Shown here one piece after another: positions 37,901-51,180 of a stretch of DNA of 64,000 nt; the stretch's first letter is position 1, and every line of letters begins with the position of its first letter. The stretch comes from Erpobdella octoculata (lineage: Eukaryota; Annelida; Clitellata; Hirudinida; Erpobdellidae). A program made the position numbers and the translations under genes. The stretch is from positions 42,123,344-42,187,343 of the forward strand of contig OZ022241.1 in NCBI GenBank assembly GCA_963978895.1, in the 5' to 3' direction. The notes below the pieces were generated by a model that was not told where the DNA came from, made no database searches, and saw nothing but the letters and a program-made list of their open reading frames with translations.

Positions 37901-40900
37901 TAAAGGTTCTGAAAGAGCAGACAGCACTGGAGCAACTGGTGATCGGTTGAAAGAAGGAGCGAACATCAACAAGTCACTTTCTGCATTAGGAAACGTTATT
38001 TCGGTTAGTAAAAATGTTATACAAAAATTGTTTAGATCATGAATTAAAATTCGTATTTTATAAAAAAAGGCATTGGCCGATTCTTCGAGTGGGAAAAAGA
38101 AAATTGTGGTGCCCTACAGAGACTCTGTTTTAACAAAACTTCTTCAGAATGCTCTTGGAGGCAATAGGTAAGAAATAGTATTTATTAAATTTCAAGTGTT
38201 TATAGTATAAATGCTGTGTTTTAAAACTTTAGAAAGATAAGGCCAACAGATAAATGACATCAAAGATGATGATGCATTTTTGTTATGTAGGTCAAATCTG
38301 TGAAATTTATATTTTTTTAAAATGCAAGATATTGACAAGCAGTCTCTTTATAGTAATGGTTCTATATTTGTTTTATGGTTACATATTGTTGTAATGTTTA
38401 TGTGTACAGAATTAAATTTTAAATAAAAAAAAACAAGATAGAGAACAGATTTAATGGTTTAACTGTTTTTACCAATGCTTTTATTATTTATTTTAATATT
38501 TCTCTGTTTGTTTCTCTGTCTGTCTGTTTGTTTCTCTGTCTGTTTTAAATCTTGCAATCAATTTTTGAGTCACTTCCTGATGATAGATTTTTTTCAAATT
38601 TTGCATACATGCTCAAAATAGAAGACAATGCAATATTCAATTGTTAGTTTTACAATAAGTCAATTAATTTAGTTAATTTTAATTAATTTCGATATTTCGA
38701 TATAATTAAGATATTTCGACTTTAATATAAAATAAAAGAGTAATATAAGAAAAAATTGATTGCAAAATTTGTGACCCTAACCCTAACCCACTTTTATGGG
38801 GTTTACGATCTGACTAATATCTTTTTATAATTATTTTTATTACATTGCCATAATTGATTATTTGCAGTAAAACCATAATGGTCGCAGCTCTTTCACCTGC
38901 GGACATTAACTACGATGAAACTTTGGGCACTTTGCGATATGCCGATAGAGCTAAAAGAATAAAAAACAAAGCCGTTGTGAACGAGGACCCCATGGACCGA
39001 CTTATAAGAGAATTAAGAGTTAGTCAACGTTTACATATTATACCTACACAAGTTTGTGTTTGAATAATATAGTTTAGAAATTTGAGAACCCGTTTTATAA
39101 GAAAATGATCTAAAAAGGATGAAAGAGCTTATTACTACATGGGATCGCAACGTATGTTATATATATATAATATAACAGGCCAGTATGACTAGTTGTGAAC
39201 TCTATCATCTCAGCGCTTTTTCGGAGTGCGTGTTTGCGAGTGATTGGTGGCAACTTTTCCTGAAATTATGTAAATATTTCAGGATGAAAATGAAAAACTA
39301 AAAGCAAAAATTAAATCGGGAAATATTGCTGGACAAATCGAAGTTACAAAAGAAATGAGTCCAGCTGGTAAGTTAAACGTGAAGAAAATTATGATGTTAA
39401 AGAATAATAAAGTGTAAAAAATGTTGATATGGCGACTAAAATATGTATATGTCTATAACATTTTAACACACGTTTTTAAAGAAATTGAAAAGTTGAAAAA
39501 ACAAATGATGGATGAAGCTTTAGAGCAACTGAGGTTGAACCAAGAGAAAATAATGGCTTCAGAAGGCAAAGAAAAAGCTTGGAGTAAAAAGGTTTGCAAA
39601 CCAATTTATTAACTTTTATCTAACTAAAACTTTTGTTTAAATCATTTGCAAAAAAGTTCTTTGTTTAAAACGATTTGCTTGGATTGTTGCAGCTGGAACT
39701 TGCAAGAGCTGAATCTTTTATAAGTCCAGAAGATGAACGCCTTAAAAAAGAACCTTATTTAGTTAATCTCAACGAAGATTTTTTATTGTCGGGAGTTGTT
39801 TTTCATTTCATCAACAAAGGTGTTACTGCTATAGGTAGAAAAGACGCTAGGCCTCCTCCAAATATATCTTTCAATGGTTTGAGGTAATCTCTTTACAATT
39901 TTGCTGTTCGTTTTATTAATATATAGGTTAAAAGTAATTATTTTATGTTAAAAAGTTTTATAACTTGCCTTCAATGAAAATCATAGCATCATGAAGAATC
40001 ATGCAGAACTAGAACGTGACGAAAACAGAGAAGTTTTATTACGACCTTCACCTGGCGCGAAAATAAAAATTAATGGACTTCCGGTTTCAGAACCAAGAGT
40101 TTTGAAAAACAAAGACCGCATTCTTTTTGGCAAATTTTTTTTTCCATTTTTACTTTTAAAAGTTTTTTTTTAATTAATTAGTTTGTTTAAGCTTATTTAA
40201 TACAAATTGAGACTTGACAGAAATTAATCAGTAAATTAATAGAAAGAAGGAAAAAGCATTGACAATATTGGTATTATCAATCTTTAAAATAAGTTTTCGT
40301 ATGTCCGCAAGACTGCGCTAAATAATTTGCTTTGTTGGTTTTTAAAGGCTCAAATCATCTGTACATTTTCGTTGATCCTCTGATCAAACAAGCGACTGGC
40401 TCTCCAGATGTTGTGACTTGGGAATTTGCACAACGAGAAATTGCACAAGCTCAAGGTTTTACGACATCAGATCTTTCCGCTCTTTCTCGAGGTTAGCAGC
40501 AGATAAAATAGCTATGTCACAATAACATCGGTTCAGCAGTCAATGTTGTTCCACGCAAATTGCGCATATAGCATTTATATAATTTTTAAATTAAAAAATT
40601 AATGGTTGAAATGGTAGTGATTCCATGCAAATCATAAAAATTTTTAGGTTAGTGAATATGGTTAAAGAAAAATAGAAATTTTGAGATTAGGTGTAGATAT
40701 GGGTGGTGTTACTAATAATCAAATTTTTATTTTGTTTTATATTATTTATTTGTACTTTGTTGCAGTTGTTTTGATTTGATTTACAAATTTCGAAGTTTTT
40801 TGTGGAAACTACTGTTAAATATCTTTAATAAAAATTAAAAATGTAAAATAAATAGAAAAAACTTGAAAATGCTTATGTTTGCATTAATTGTTTTTTCAAA

Positions 40901-43900
40901 ACAGGACATGTTAAAAGTTTTTTTAAAATCTATAATTTTTAGAAGTGTTGGCCTATCTATTCCACTTCATCATTATTTAAAAAAAATAGTAAACTCTATT
41001 TTGTCGGTGTGTAAAAAAATATTTTTCTTTTCTTCAAAAGCTGGAATGGAATTAGTATGCAAACTTGCTAAAGTCCGTATCTTTATCGTCATGAAACAAT
41101 TAACAGGAAACAAATTTTTTAAAACAAAATCATTTAATCATTTGTAATGTCATCATTATAAATCCGTATTAAATTCTTTATTTCAGACAAACAAATAACT
41201 CAAGAACAAGTACTAGAAACACTTCCTCTAGTTTCAGAAGTCAACGCTTTGTCAGAAGAATTGAACAAGTATAAAACGTTTGACGTCGTTCTCGTACCAG
41301 TTGACGGAAATGAAGGGATACAAGCACGAGCCAACAAGTTTATAATTTTTAGTGTTGTTTTAGAAAACTTTTTTCTATAGAAACATGTAAAAAACTTCAA
41401 ATTAAAACTTGATTATCAGTTTTTTACTCGATATTCACTCTGCACTAAATTTTTTTTTAAATTAAAAACAGAGTAATGATACAAATGAGGGATCTTCTTA
41501 CTAACAACATTTGGCTCTGGGAAAGGGGCAAGTTTTTAAACAGAAGATATATAATGCAGGTGAAGTTGTTTATTTTTTTTATTTTTCTCGATTGTTATGT
41601 TATTTATTCAGCAATTCATTAACATTTCTTACAACCTTGACCTTTAGGTATATAAACTGACCAAGTGCTATGCAACGCTCTTAACCGATCATAATACCGT
41701 TTGCAAAGTTATAGCGTTTTTAATATGAATGAATGAAGTTTTAATCTTTATAAAATTATATTAAATATAATATTCAAATACAATTAGCATCCAATAAAAT
41801 TTTAAAGGCTACTTGTTTTTTTTTTAATTTAAAATTATTCGCTAGAGATTGTATGTATGCAATATGCAAACAGAAGACTTGTTCAAATCTCAGTCGAGAA
41901 TTTTTTACTTGAAAACTGAAAATGTGAAAATGCAGCTTTTTAACAAGAAACGCTTTTCGTTTTTGTTTATAGTTTAAGAAATTTGTTTCTAAATGATTTG
42001 CTTATCATGATATAAAGTGTCGATTTATTTCAAATGTGTTTGGATTCCAAGTCACGATTGACCAAAAATAAATGACGATTAAATCACGTTAGTTATGAAA
42101 ATTACCTTATCTGGTATTTGCAATTAATTCATATGTTTTTATTTTATTTAATATTATATTTAATATACGATTTTTTGTCTACTCATAGGATTTGTATCAG
42201 ACAATGCTAGACGGCGACCTTGACGTATCAACCATTTCCAACGAAGAAGATCCCTTTTGGGAACCAGTCGAAAATGTTTTGATAGGGTGCTCTAATGTTT
42301 TTCTGCAGTCTTTGGCATATGTTCTTGACTTTGAAGACGATGTTGAAATACGAAATTTCAAAGGAAATGAAGAAGGTAGTATGAAGGTTCATCTTCTGCC
42401 TTGTTCTTCAAATGGCAGAATTCTTGGCGAAGAGCACTACGTCGAAGACCCAAAAGAGCTTCTAGAAAAACCATTTTATTTTAGGGTAAAACTATTTTTA
42501 TTATTTTTTATTTAATCTTAAGAAAATTTTGCGTTCATGAAAATTAGTTCAGAAAACAAATGACATTTAAACCTTCACTTTAATTTTCTACAGCATCGCT
42601 TTTATCAATTTTGCTGTTTGTAGCAACACTTTTGTTAAAGAAATTTTTATCACACAGAAAATGATTTTATCTATTTTATTTTTTTTGGACTAAGACTGGT
42701 AACATTGCTTAACAGCCAAAACTGGTGACACTACTTCAAAATTGATATTAGTGACAATTCTCACTGCTGAGACCGATATCAATGCACTTTTAGATATTCA
42801 ATAATCTGCTGAAAATGTTTTAGGTTCTTCTAAAAAGTGCCCAATTGTCAAATCCGAGATATAAGCACGGGATGTATGTAAAATACAACGTGAAAGGAGA
42901 AAACGAAATTTGCACGGATGTCGTTAAAGGAGGACTAAAACTTCAGTTTAACCATTCTCACGTGGTATCCTTTTCTTCAATCAATCAGCATCACATTGAA
43001 TTTTTTGATAACGGATGCATAACATTTCATGTTTACGTGGTTCAAATTGCTGTTACTCCGGATCCAAATCTTTTGAAACTCTCTACCAAGGTTTGCATAA
43101 CAAGCTAATTTCTATGTTTAACTTCCGCATTCAAATTCCACTGCATGCCAATCATTATTATCTTGCTTACAATCAATATCCTATTGCTTATTTGCGAAAT
43201 TATTTAAAAAAAAATTAACGTTTACTGCAGGAGCTGCGTCAATTAGAGATTTCCAAAGAAGTCGAAGAAAGGAATGTAAAAGAAAGAAGAAAATCAATGA
43301 TGCCTCCTGATAATGATAATGGACACCTCAAGTCTGAGCTGCTGCTGATGCAAAGAAAATGTGAAAGATTAGAACAGAAAGAAAAAAGGCTGCAAGAAAT
43401 TTGCAAGGAATGGGCAAATAAGCCCGAAAAAAATTTTGAACCGTTTTTCAACAGCATCAAGGCTTTGGCATTTAGTAACGGAAGAAAACTTAAAACAAGA
43501 GTTCAACTTATAACCAAGGTATTATTTTTTGTTGGGATGGAAATTAATCTTCCTATTTTGATGGTTATAATTGGCTTAGGAATGTAAGCTGATAATAAAG
43601 TTTTATTTACAAAACTAGATATTAGCAAGTCAGAAAAATGCTCGAAGAGTGAGTTGTTTACATATGTCAATTTCTTTGTTTGTCCTGATTTTGAGACAAT
43701 ATCTTACATAAAAAAAACTTTGCTGTACAGCGGTGATTCAGGTTGTAGTTAGACTCTTGTAGGTTTTTTAGGTTCAATTTTTTTACACACGTAGAAAACT
43801 AAATTAATGAATATAATTTCACTACTAATAAAACTTAAAACAACAATCATGTTTTATTTAGTCTTTAAACAGTGTTAAAGAAGAAGCTATTCAAGATGGT

Positions 43901-44240
43901 GACATGAATGTGTTTGTTTTTGGCGAGAACGAAACAGATTTGGAAAAACAAGCTAAACAAAATGGAGGTTATCTTAGCCCACAAGCTGTTTCAAACCATT
44001 ATGGAGCTGATAACATGAAAAAGGTAAAACTATCACATTTGGTAATTTTTGATATAAATAAATAACAATATAACAACTGAAATTGCCGTTATTTAGTTGC
44101 TAGAGTCACAAAGACTTCAGCAGAGAAGAAAGTCAATAATGCATACGCAAGGAAAGCAATCAATGATTAACGGAGATGCTACAGGGTCCACTTTAAGGCA
44201 TGACAAAGACCAATCAAGCAAAGCCTGTATTTTGCAGTAA
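34945..44240 (+). CDS. KIF28: Kinesin-3 motor of the KIF28/KLP-6 type with FHA domain and C-terminal CaaX box
   Basis: Plus-end microtubule motor, about 1064 aa. 25 exons: 34945-34958, 35242-35280, 35407-35483, 35637-35653, 35726-35748, 35951-36075, 36467-36545, 36646-36712, 36784-36970, 37114-37263, 37906-38003, 38070-38167, 38868-39018, 39283-39367, 39482-39591, 39693-39883, 39987-40129, 40348-40491, 41187-41337, 41472-41559, 42189-42485, 42824-43090, 43231-43518, 43862-44023, 44097-44240. Start [17 protein letters not shown]-loop GQTGSGKS at residues 108-115, switch I NATSSRAH near 222-229, switch II DLAGSE at 257-262, then a neck coil. The FHA domain (about 450-560, with TAIGRKDA and KNHAELERD) is followed by the KIF1/KIF28-type block starting [21 protein letters not shown] coiled coil precedes the C-terminal CILQ. 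Three introns use GC donors. C. elegans KLP-6 acts in neuronal cilia and mitochondrial positioning; cargo here is unknown. Confidence 0.93.
37281..37849 (+). mobile_element. Non-autonomous Helitron in a KIF28 intron
   Basis: 5' end TCTATATATATATATAAATG after A. The body includes a GGGAACGGCAAAGCGAGC-type tandem (37580-37760), then CCCCGGGCAACGCTGGGTAACCCCGCTAA. The terminal CTAA replaces CTAG of other copies and no T follows, so the 3' end may be altered. Same strand as the gene. Confidence 0.75.
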
Positions 44241-44503
44241 AGAAAAAATGTGTTTAAAAATATTTTTAATTGCTGGAAAATTTGATTTGTGTTAGCTAAA
44301 CGTCAAATGGCATTATAAAAAAACAAACAAATTATCCTAAAACTTTTCCCCATAGTGTTTTTAATGTTGTTTGGAGCTTTTTGTAGTTTTTAAGCTCTGT
44401 TGAAGAAATATAATGTTATTATAAAGTTTTATTAGTTTAAAGTAATTTTCTAGCTATAGAACCTGTTTTACGGTGGGTCATAGCAGGAAAGAAGCCTGAT
44501 TAG

Positions 44504-45032
44504 CAGGGACGTAAGTTGGGGAGCATTGGCCCCCCTGATTTTCAAAATTTGAATTGTTTACCTAGAATTTACTATATATTTTTTTTAAATTTACTTAACC
44601 TGGTGATGATTCAATGCGTTTTAGAAACCTTATGGCGTGTGAGGACAATTTGCTCCCCTCCCAATTTCCAACATTTAATTTTTTTTACCTAGAGTACATA
44701 ATTTGTTAATTTGAACTTTACTTGACCTAGTGATGATTCAATGTGTATTGGAATTCTTTTTGAGTGTGTAGACAATTGTATATCTGAGCTCGAAGCTAGA
44801 TTTATCGATAACTGCAGAGTAATAAATTCTAAATTGTGTATCAGTGTTGGTCCAAAGTTTCTGTGCCAAAATGCAATCAGCGAACTCGTGGAACCTATTG
44901 GTGGTATTGATACAATGTTGATTCCCTCGCAGCTGTCTACATCAAAGTTATTATTTATTACACAAAAATAAAACAAAAATCTACCGACCCAATTTTGGAC
45001 ATCCTTTTTTACTAATCCTGTACTTGCCCCTG
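44504..45032 (+). pseudogene. hAT-family relic (ZMYM/TTF-type transposase fragment)
   Basis: The frame 44741-44971 encodes LFECVDNCISELEARFIDNC, which resembles the segment before the dimerisation domain of hAT transposases of the zinc-finger MYM type. CAGGGACGTAAGTTGGGG at 44504 and the inverse of CAGGGGCAAGTACAGG at 45032 may be decayed ends, but no 8-bp duplication is seen. 45033-45380 contains another hAT-like end word (CAGTGGCAGATTTAG) and no gene. Confidence 0.5.
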
Positions 45033-45384
45033 CAATATGATTAAATCATTCATCTCCCTTATACCCAGTGGCAGATTTAGAAATTCTTGGTGGGGTGATG
45101 CACTTCAGAAATTTTTCACATTCTCTTCAAAAAAGCTAATGACCAGTGAGGGATAGTCGTATTTAAAATTTTTTTTCAAAGACCCACTTCCTCCTCTCAA
45201 AAAAGCTACGGTGATTTTTTAGAAACTAGGTTTTATACCAAAAAAATGTCAATTGATACTTTGGTGGGAGGATGCATCTCCAAGCTGCATGAGCAATCTA
45301 AACAACATTTGACATGCAGGTAGACTTCATTAATGAAATTTTTTTTTTAAATATAAAAAATCTGTTATTTATTTGAAGTTTCAT

Positions 45385-45655
45385 TGGCAAACAAGTAAAG
45401 AAAAAAACGAGTTGTCAACACAAACTTTTATTTCAAATACACTCGATCTAGAAATACGAAAGATGTTCAAATTAAGTTTTTTTTAATTGAATCATGTATT
45501 GTCATCCAATATAAAGCTATGCTGAAAGTTTCACCTTCGTAGCTAGTCAAAAAGCTGGTTAAATTTTACTTGCAAGATTTGCGTGCAGAGAAAGCCACAC
45601 ACACACAAACAGAGATTGTAACCTATATAAAAGTTTGTAAAAAGAGAAAAAACCT
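45385..45655. repeat. Dispersed repeat, also at 54165-54300 and 54487-54725
   Basis: Shared words include TCAAATACACTCGATCTAGA, ATGTTCAAATTAAG, CATCCAATATAAAGC and CAGAGAAAGCCACACACACA. The family has no reading frame and no ends I can define; it may be the tail of a retroposon. Confidence 0.7.
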
Positions 45656-46032
45656 AGCAGCAAAATTCTGGGTAACCCTGTCAGTAAGCTATATAATGGC
45701 GGACAAATTTTGCCACCCCTGGAAAATGCTGAATTTACGACCCTGCTGATTGGACAAAGGTAACTAAGACTTTCACGTAGATTTTCTTGTAAAGAAAAAC
45801 GTCTTAGAGTAAAAATAACCCTGGAACTACCGGATTTTTTTTCGTTAAACTTCACACCACTGAGGTCGAAAATGACCCCATGCTTATATAGCACAAAACA
45901 CCACTTTTTCTAAAAATAATTAATTCTTGACGTCAAACACAGTGATATAACAATAAAAGAGGTCACTATGTAGTAAAAACAAAAGACATTTTGATGCACA
46001 TGTGCTGCATAACATATTAACATGAACTCTGC

Positions 46033-46433
46033 TTATCGCAACTCCTCTTTGTAATCACCCGATGTTGGCTTTTTTGTCTTCAACACATGGACAGCTTGAA
46101 CGGGAACTTTTTTTTTTGAAGGAACAGCCACATCTAAATCTGTATCAACAACCCCGTAAGTAGCATTGTAATCTAAAACCATATTTGGCTTATTTTTTTT
46201 TTGGTTTGCTTGATGTACGTTAACTTTATGGTGCATACTACTTATAAGGATCACCAATTTATCTTTTCTGGACAGTAAGAAACCAATTTTGCATCTTTCC
46301 GGAATGCATGCTTCAAATTTAGAAACTTTCTCCATTGTGTACAAACAAACTGAGGAAGCCCAGCGTATTTAGATCCGGTTCTCATTTGAGCTGTCCACGT
46401 GAGCTTCGCGGGACCCACGAAGCTTTCAGCCAC
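46033..46433 (-). pseudogene. piggyBac-like transposase relic
   Basis: Two overlapping minus-strand frames give AKLVSYCPEKIN, then KLVILISSMHH and KPNMVLDYNATYGVVDTDLD. This is the order of the conserved region of piggyBac transposases that ends in YN-TKGGVD-like residues. The frame changes near 46251-46262 and the upstream catalytic region is absent. The sequence GGTCGAAAATGACCCC near 45864 may be part of an old end. The rest of 45660-46030 is unassigned. Confidence 0.75.
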
Positions 46434-47020
46434 AATTTGACAAACTTTGTGAAGTTTTCAATGAATCTAATAAAGATTGTATAAAGTGTAGATGTTGACA
46501 TAAATATACCATTTATAATTTCATTATTATATAATTTTTAAATTGAATGTCTATGTATTTCTTTGGTGGCGCTAACCTTCTATCCGTTTCATTATCGTTT
46601 CCTGCTGTTTTGCTCGTTTCCGTCCGTTGTCGAAAATTTAGTTGCTAATCTGCTCATTGCGTTATGTAATGCTCAGAAACCATCTTTTCGATGATAATAC
46701 AAGGAATCAAAAAGGTATGTCTGTTATTTTATCGAATTTTCATTGTCCATTTTTAAAATATTAAACGAGCCAGACAGACGTTCCTGATAAAATCCATATC
46801 GTCTGCTTTTTTTGTAGTATTATTTTTTTGTAGTGACCGTCTTATTTCTCGAAAACTGTAAAGAAGACGAAAAGAAGCTTATTTAAAAAGTTTCGATGTT
46901 TGTTTATTTTAACGTAACTTATTTATTCGTGTTGGTCTTTCAAATAAATTATTCCATTAAATAAAGTTAATACAGAGAAACAGTACCGAAAAATATTATG
47001 ACTACATAATATATACAATA

Positions 47021-47429
47021 CTAGCGGGGTACCCGGCGTTGCCCATGGATTTTGAGAGGTTTTTCCATCGTTTTTCTCTCGTTCCCGTTTCCTTCCCCGC
47101 TTGCTTTCCTGCTCAAGGTCGCTTTCCCGTTCCCGCTTTCTCTCCCGTTCCCGCTTTCTCTCCTGTTCCCGGTCGTTTTCCCGTTCCCGTTCCCGGTCGC
47201 TGTCCCGCTCCCTCTTGCCCTCTTGTTCTCTGTCACTTTTTCGTTCCCGGTCGCCTTCCCAGTTCCCGTTTCCGCTCGCTCTCCCGCTCATTTTGTGACT
47301 GATCTCATTTTTTACGAAAACCTTTTTTCTATTGACTCTTAAGGTTGTGTGAAAATTTCATTACGATCGGATGAATGATGTAGCAATGCATAAAGAACAC
47401 ACAAACAGAAAGTAATTTTTATATATAGA
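47021..47429 (-). mobile_element. Full-length short Helitron (type copy of the family)
   Basis: On the minus strand it starts TCTATATATAAAAATTACTT just after A and ends in a CGGGCAACGCCGGG hairpin region, then GTACCCCGCTAG just before T. It is 409 bp, with a GGGAACGGGAAAGCGACC-type tandem in the middle and no ORF of its own. TC and CTAG ends, a 3' hairpin and insertion between A and T are the Helitron rules. This copy defines the ends used to call the others. Confidence 0.85.
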
Positions 47430-50400
47430 TAGATAGGTGGTTTGGATATAATTTTACTAACATATAAGAATGAATAAAACAAAATATTGCATGGAAATGA
47501 CAAATAAGGTATTTAATATGAGAAAATCTTTAGAGACTATGAATAAAAAAGATTTATAACAGGTTTTTTAATTTAATTTATAATTGACTGGAATTAAGTT
47601 TTCAAGACAAATAGTTCATATGACTCTTGTTGGTGCAGAACTAAAAAGTACAAATACAAAGTTGTAAAATTACTTAATAAAAATTTCTAAATAAAGCCAT
47701 AGAGCTTGAAAAATACAAAAAACTGGTTCAGTACAAACCAGAAATTCTTTTTTTGTACTTTATTAAAAGCCTTTAGGTAAAATATATGTCAATTTTCAAA
47801 ATAATTTTTTTAATCTTTTCTTTTTTATTTCTGTTGATTTCATTTTTGCTGCTTAATTTTTTTATCAAAGTTTTTATTTATTATTTGATTGTGAATTTAA
47901 TCAGGATTTACCTTGTGTAAGTTTATCGAAAATCACAAAAACTAATCATTTTCTAAAGTGTGAAAGATTAAAAACTGAATTAGGCTTTTAAAATTGTTTT
48001 TTTTTATCTGAAACACAAAAATAATACCTAACAAAAAAAGACATGGTCAAATTTAAAGGGAAAAGCTTCAAAAAACTAAAATTTATTTTTTTTATTTAAA
48101 GGGGTCACCAGTGTTAATTATTCATGAAAATGAATGAATTTAGAAACTGGTAAACATTAAAAATATCATAAAACTCCCAGTTAATTTTTAAATTAATATT
48201 TTATATAAATTCATCAAATATTCCTTTGATAAAGGAAAATGTCACTTTTGAGCAAATTTAAAGCTTAGAAAATGTTGTGGTGTAAGAAGGTGACCTGCAA
48301 AAACTAAATCTTTCTAATTTTTCAAAATGAAGAGTTATTAAAATAAAATTTTGTCTTTTTAAAAATATATTTTTCCATACTTTCTTCTTTTAAATATCTG
48401 TTTTTATTTTTTTTTTTATTAGCCTACTGATTTGTAAACAGTTAATCTACTTTCTTTTTGAATAGTTAACTCCAGTATTTGAAAAGTCTGAAAATTAGTA
48501 AAATCTAGCTTAAATGCTTGTTTATTGTTTATTTTTTGTCCAATTTGTTTTTTCGTTAAACTTTTTTTTGTATTTTAGTGAAAAATAATTTGAAAAGATT
48601 GAATATGTGATTCAATACACTGCCAATGAAACAGTTCTTTGATTATAAAACTTCATGTGGGAAAGACGAGAATGTTCACAAGGGTTGGTAATTTTATTTT
48701 CGATGTTTATTTTTTCTGTATTAAGATTTTTGCTTTGTTTTACTAACAAAACCATACATTTCATTTTACTCCATTCATATATTTATTTTCATGGATTTAA
48801 ATACTTTATGTGTGAAGCTAGTTTTGGCTTAATGACAGAAAACAGAATCTCAATTTTCCTGTTCATGCCATTGACTAATTATTTCTTTGTGAGAAATTTA
48901 ACAAACAAGTCTGTAAACAAATTGAGTAAGAAGTATACTATAAGAAATAGTTTCAGAAATTTATGTTTTCAAAAAAAGATCTAGTGTGGCATAACTTATC
49001 TTTTTTAACAATACTTTTCAATAAAGCACAGTTTTTTAGAATTACAATGCAAAGTTGTTTAGTTAGCAATTACTCCCTTATCTTCATTTAATAATTACTA
49101 TTACAGTTGTAATCATTAAAAAGCATCAAATTTTAGTGAAACAATTAACAATGAAATGTTTTTTTAATGGCGTTTATAAAACCTGATCCATTTTTTTCAA
49201 TACATTTATTAGTAATTAGTAATTATCTTCGTAAATTTAACTTTTTTAAGTTGTTACACATCATTTATACTCATTCAAATCTGCTCCAGAAACATACACA
49301 ACAACATGATTATATTTTGTATCAATTAACTTATTTTAGAGTTAATTTTGCTCTTATCAAATAAATGATTTTTCACTCATGGGTATTCCATTGTTATAAT
49401 TTGTTATTATATCCCAATTCATTTTTTTGTTTTCCTATTATTTTTCTGTTTGTTTTATTTCCAAATGTTTAATCTGTTCACCACATGAACATAAAAGTTT
49501 GATATTGAGGCACCCTTTAACAACATTATTTAAAGATTTAATATATGTTCATGTATTCACACAAATCTGAAGTAATGGGTTGATTTTAGAATAAAAATTT
49601 GGTGTGAGTGAAGGTCGTAACCCGTTACGGGGTTTTAAATGCTTTTATTTAATTTAATTTAATTAATAAAGTTGTTTATATTTAAGTCGTCAGAGGTCCA
49701 TAATAATTCAACAGTAAGGATGTTTATTTATAAGTCGCCAGAGGTCCAAAATAATAAACGGTTGTTTTAGATTCAAAAATTTTAGTTCGTTGACTCAGAT
49801 AGAGAGGCAAATAAAAGCATTAAAAAATTATTTTTTATTTTTACTTTTTTCAAGCAGCTTTTAAGACAATACATCTTTTTATTCCAGTCGAAATTGTTGG
49901 TTTGCTTGACGTTATATCTCATAAACGGAGCGTCCTAGAGCAAAAAAAACCACATTTTTGTGATATTAATTTACAGTATCGAAAAAGTTGTAATTAATTC
50001 TGTTTTAAAATCATTGAAATACCTAACCAAACAACCAATTGTGGCAAATTATTAGCATCAATATGCTTACTTAAATATTTTCCGTTGTGACGCACATTTC
50101 TGATCGTGTTATCTAACATCTATGCTGCATTGGCGATAAGTGTTGTAAATAAACAACGGCGGCCGTGGCTGGTTCTTGGCTTGTTAGAGTTTGTTTTTGT
50201 AAGCTCCGTTTAAGATTACTGTTTCTTATATTTGTATTTGTTTTTTGTAATAAAATAATTAATATTAAACGGAAAGTTGATAATACGTCGGAGTTCAATG
50301 TTGGCTATCTGGGTATTCTAGCTCTAGCTCTAGCTTAGCTAGTCTAGAAGTCTAGCTACTCTAGCTTTATTTAGCTTTATTTAGCTTTTTAGATCTTTTA

Positions 50401-50551
50401 TATTAACTTCACCTTGTTTACTTGCTTGCTTGAGCCGTGCGTTGATACCCTATTAACGCACACAAGAAACCGTTTTCCCGTTCGGCCTGCCATAGGCATT
50501 ATCCAATCGAGTTGAAATTTGGTGGGCTTATTTATCACTGCGGACTTTACA
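47430..50551. other. Long AT-rich gene desert
   Basis: No supported gene. Open frames such as 48655-48984 are AT-rich with Phe/Ile/Leu bias and no start or splice context. 49660-49760 has two copies of a TATTTATAAGTCGCCAGAGGTCC-like unit. 50310-50400 has a CTAGCT-rich simple repeat. 46434-47020 likewise shows nothing. Confidence 0.6.
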
Positions 50552-50560
50552 TTCTATTAA

Positions 50561-50978
50561 CGCACTGGCTACGGATCCGGCAGTGCCGGACCTATAACTA
50601 TTATTTTTCGGGGTCCGTCAATTGATAAAAAAAATTAAAATGAACGTAAATTTTATTTTATTAAATTAAATTAAAGTTATTATTATTAAAAACAATATTT
50701 AAATTTATTTTTATTTTAAAAAAAGTTTGATTTACATTTTCCATAGCGTTAGTCGGGATACGTCAGTGACGGACCGATAACTATTATTTTTCGGGGTCCG
50801 TCAATTGATAAAAAAATAAAAATGAACGTAAATTTTATTATTTTAATTTAAAATAATTTATATTAATATTAATTATATTTAAATTAAAGTTATTAATATT
50901 AAAAACAATAATTGGATCCGTAGCCAGTGCGTTGCTATAAACAAAACACGGTTTAATTATCTTCGTTATCGAAGTACA

Positions 50979-51054
<76 letters not shown>

Positions 51055-51105
51055 TATATATTTGTGCTCTTGTAACATTGTGTGTGCGTATAATTTTTTT
51101 ATCAT

Positions 51106-51180
<75 letters not shown>

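Noticed and set aside
38772..38788. ACCCTAACCCTAACCC in a KIF28 intron
   Set aside because: Only about two and a half telomere-like units; too short to mean more than chance or a small repair insertion.
48655..49364. AT-rich Phe/Leu/Ile frames that resemble membrane proteins
   Set aside because: Composition is explained by TTT/ATT-rich DNA; no splice sites, conserved motif or start context.
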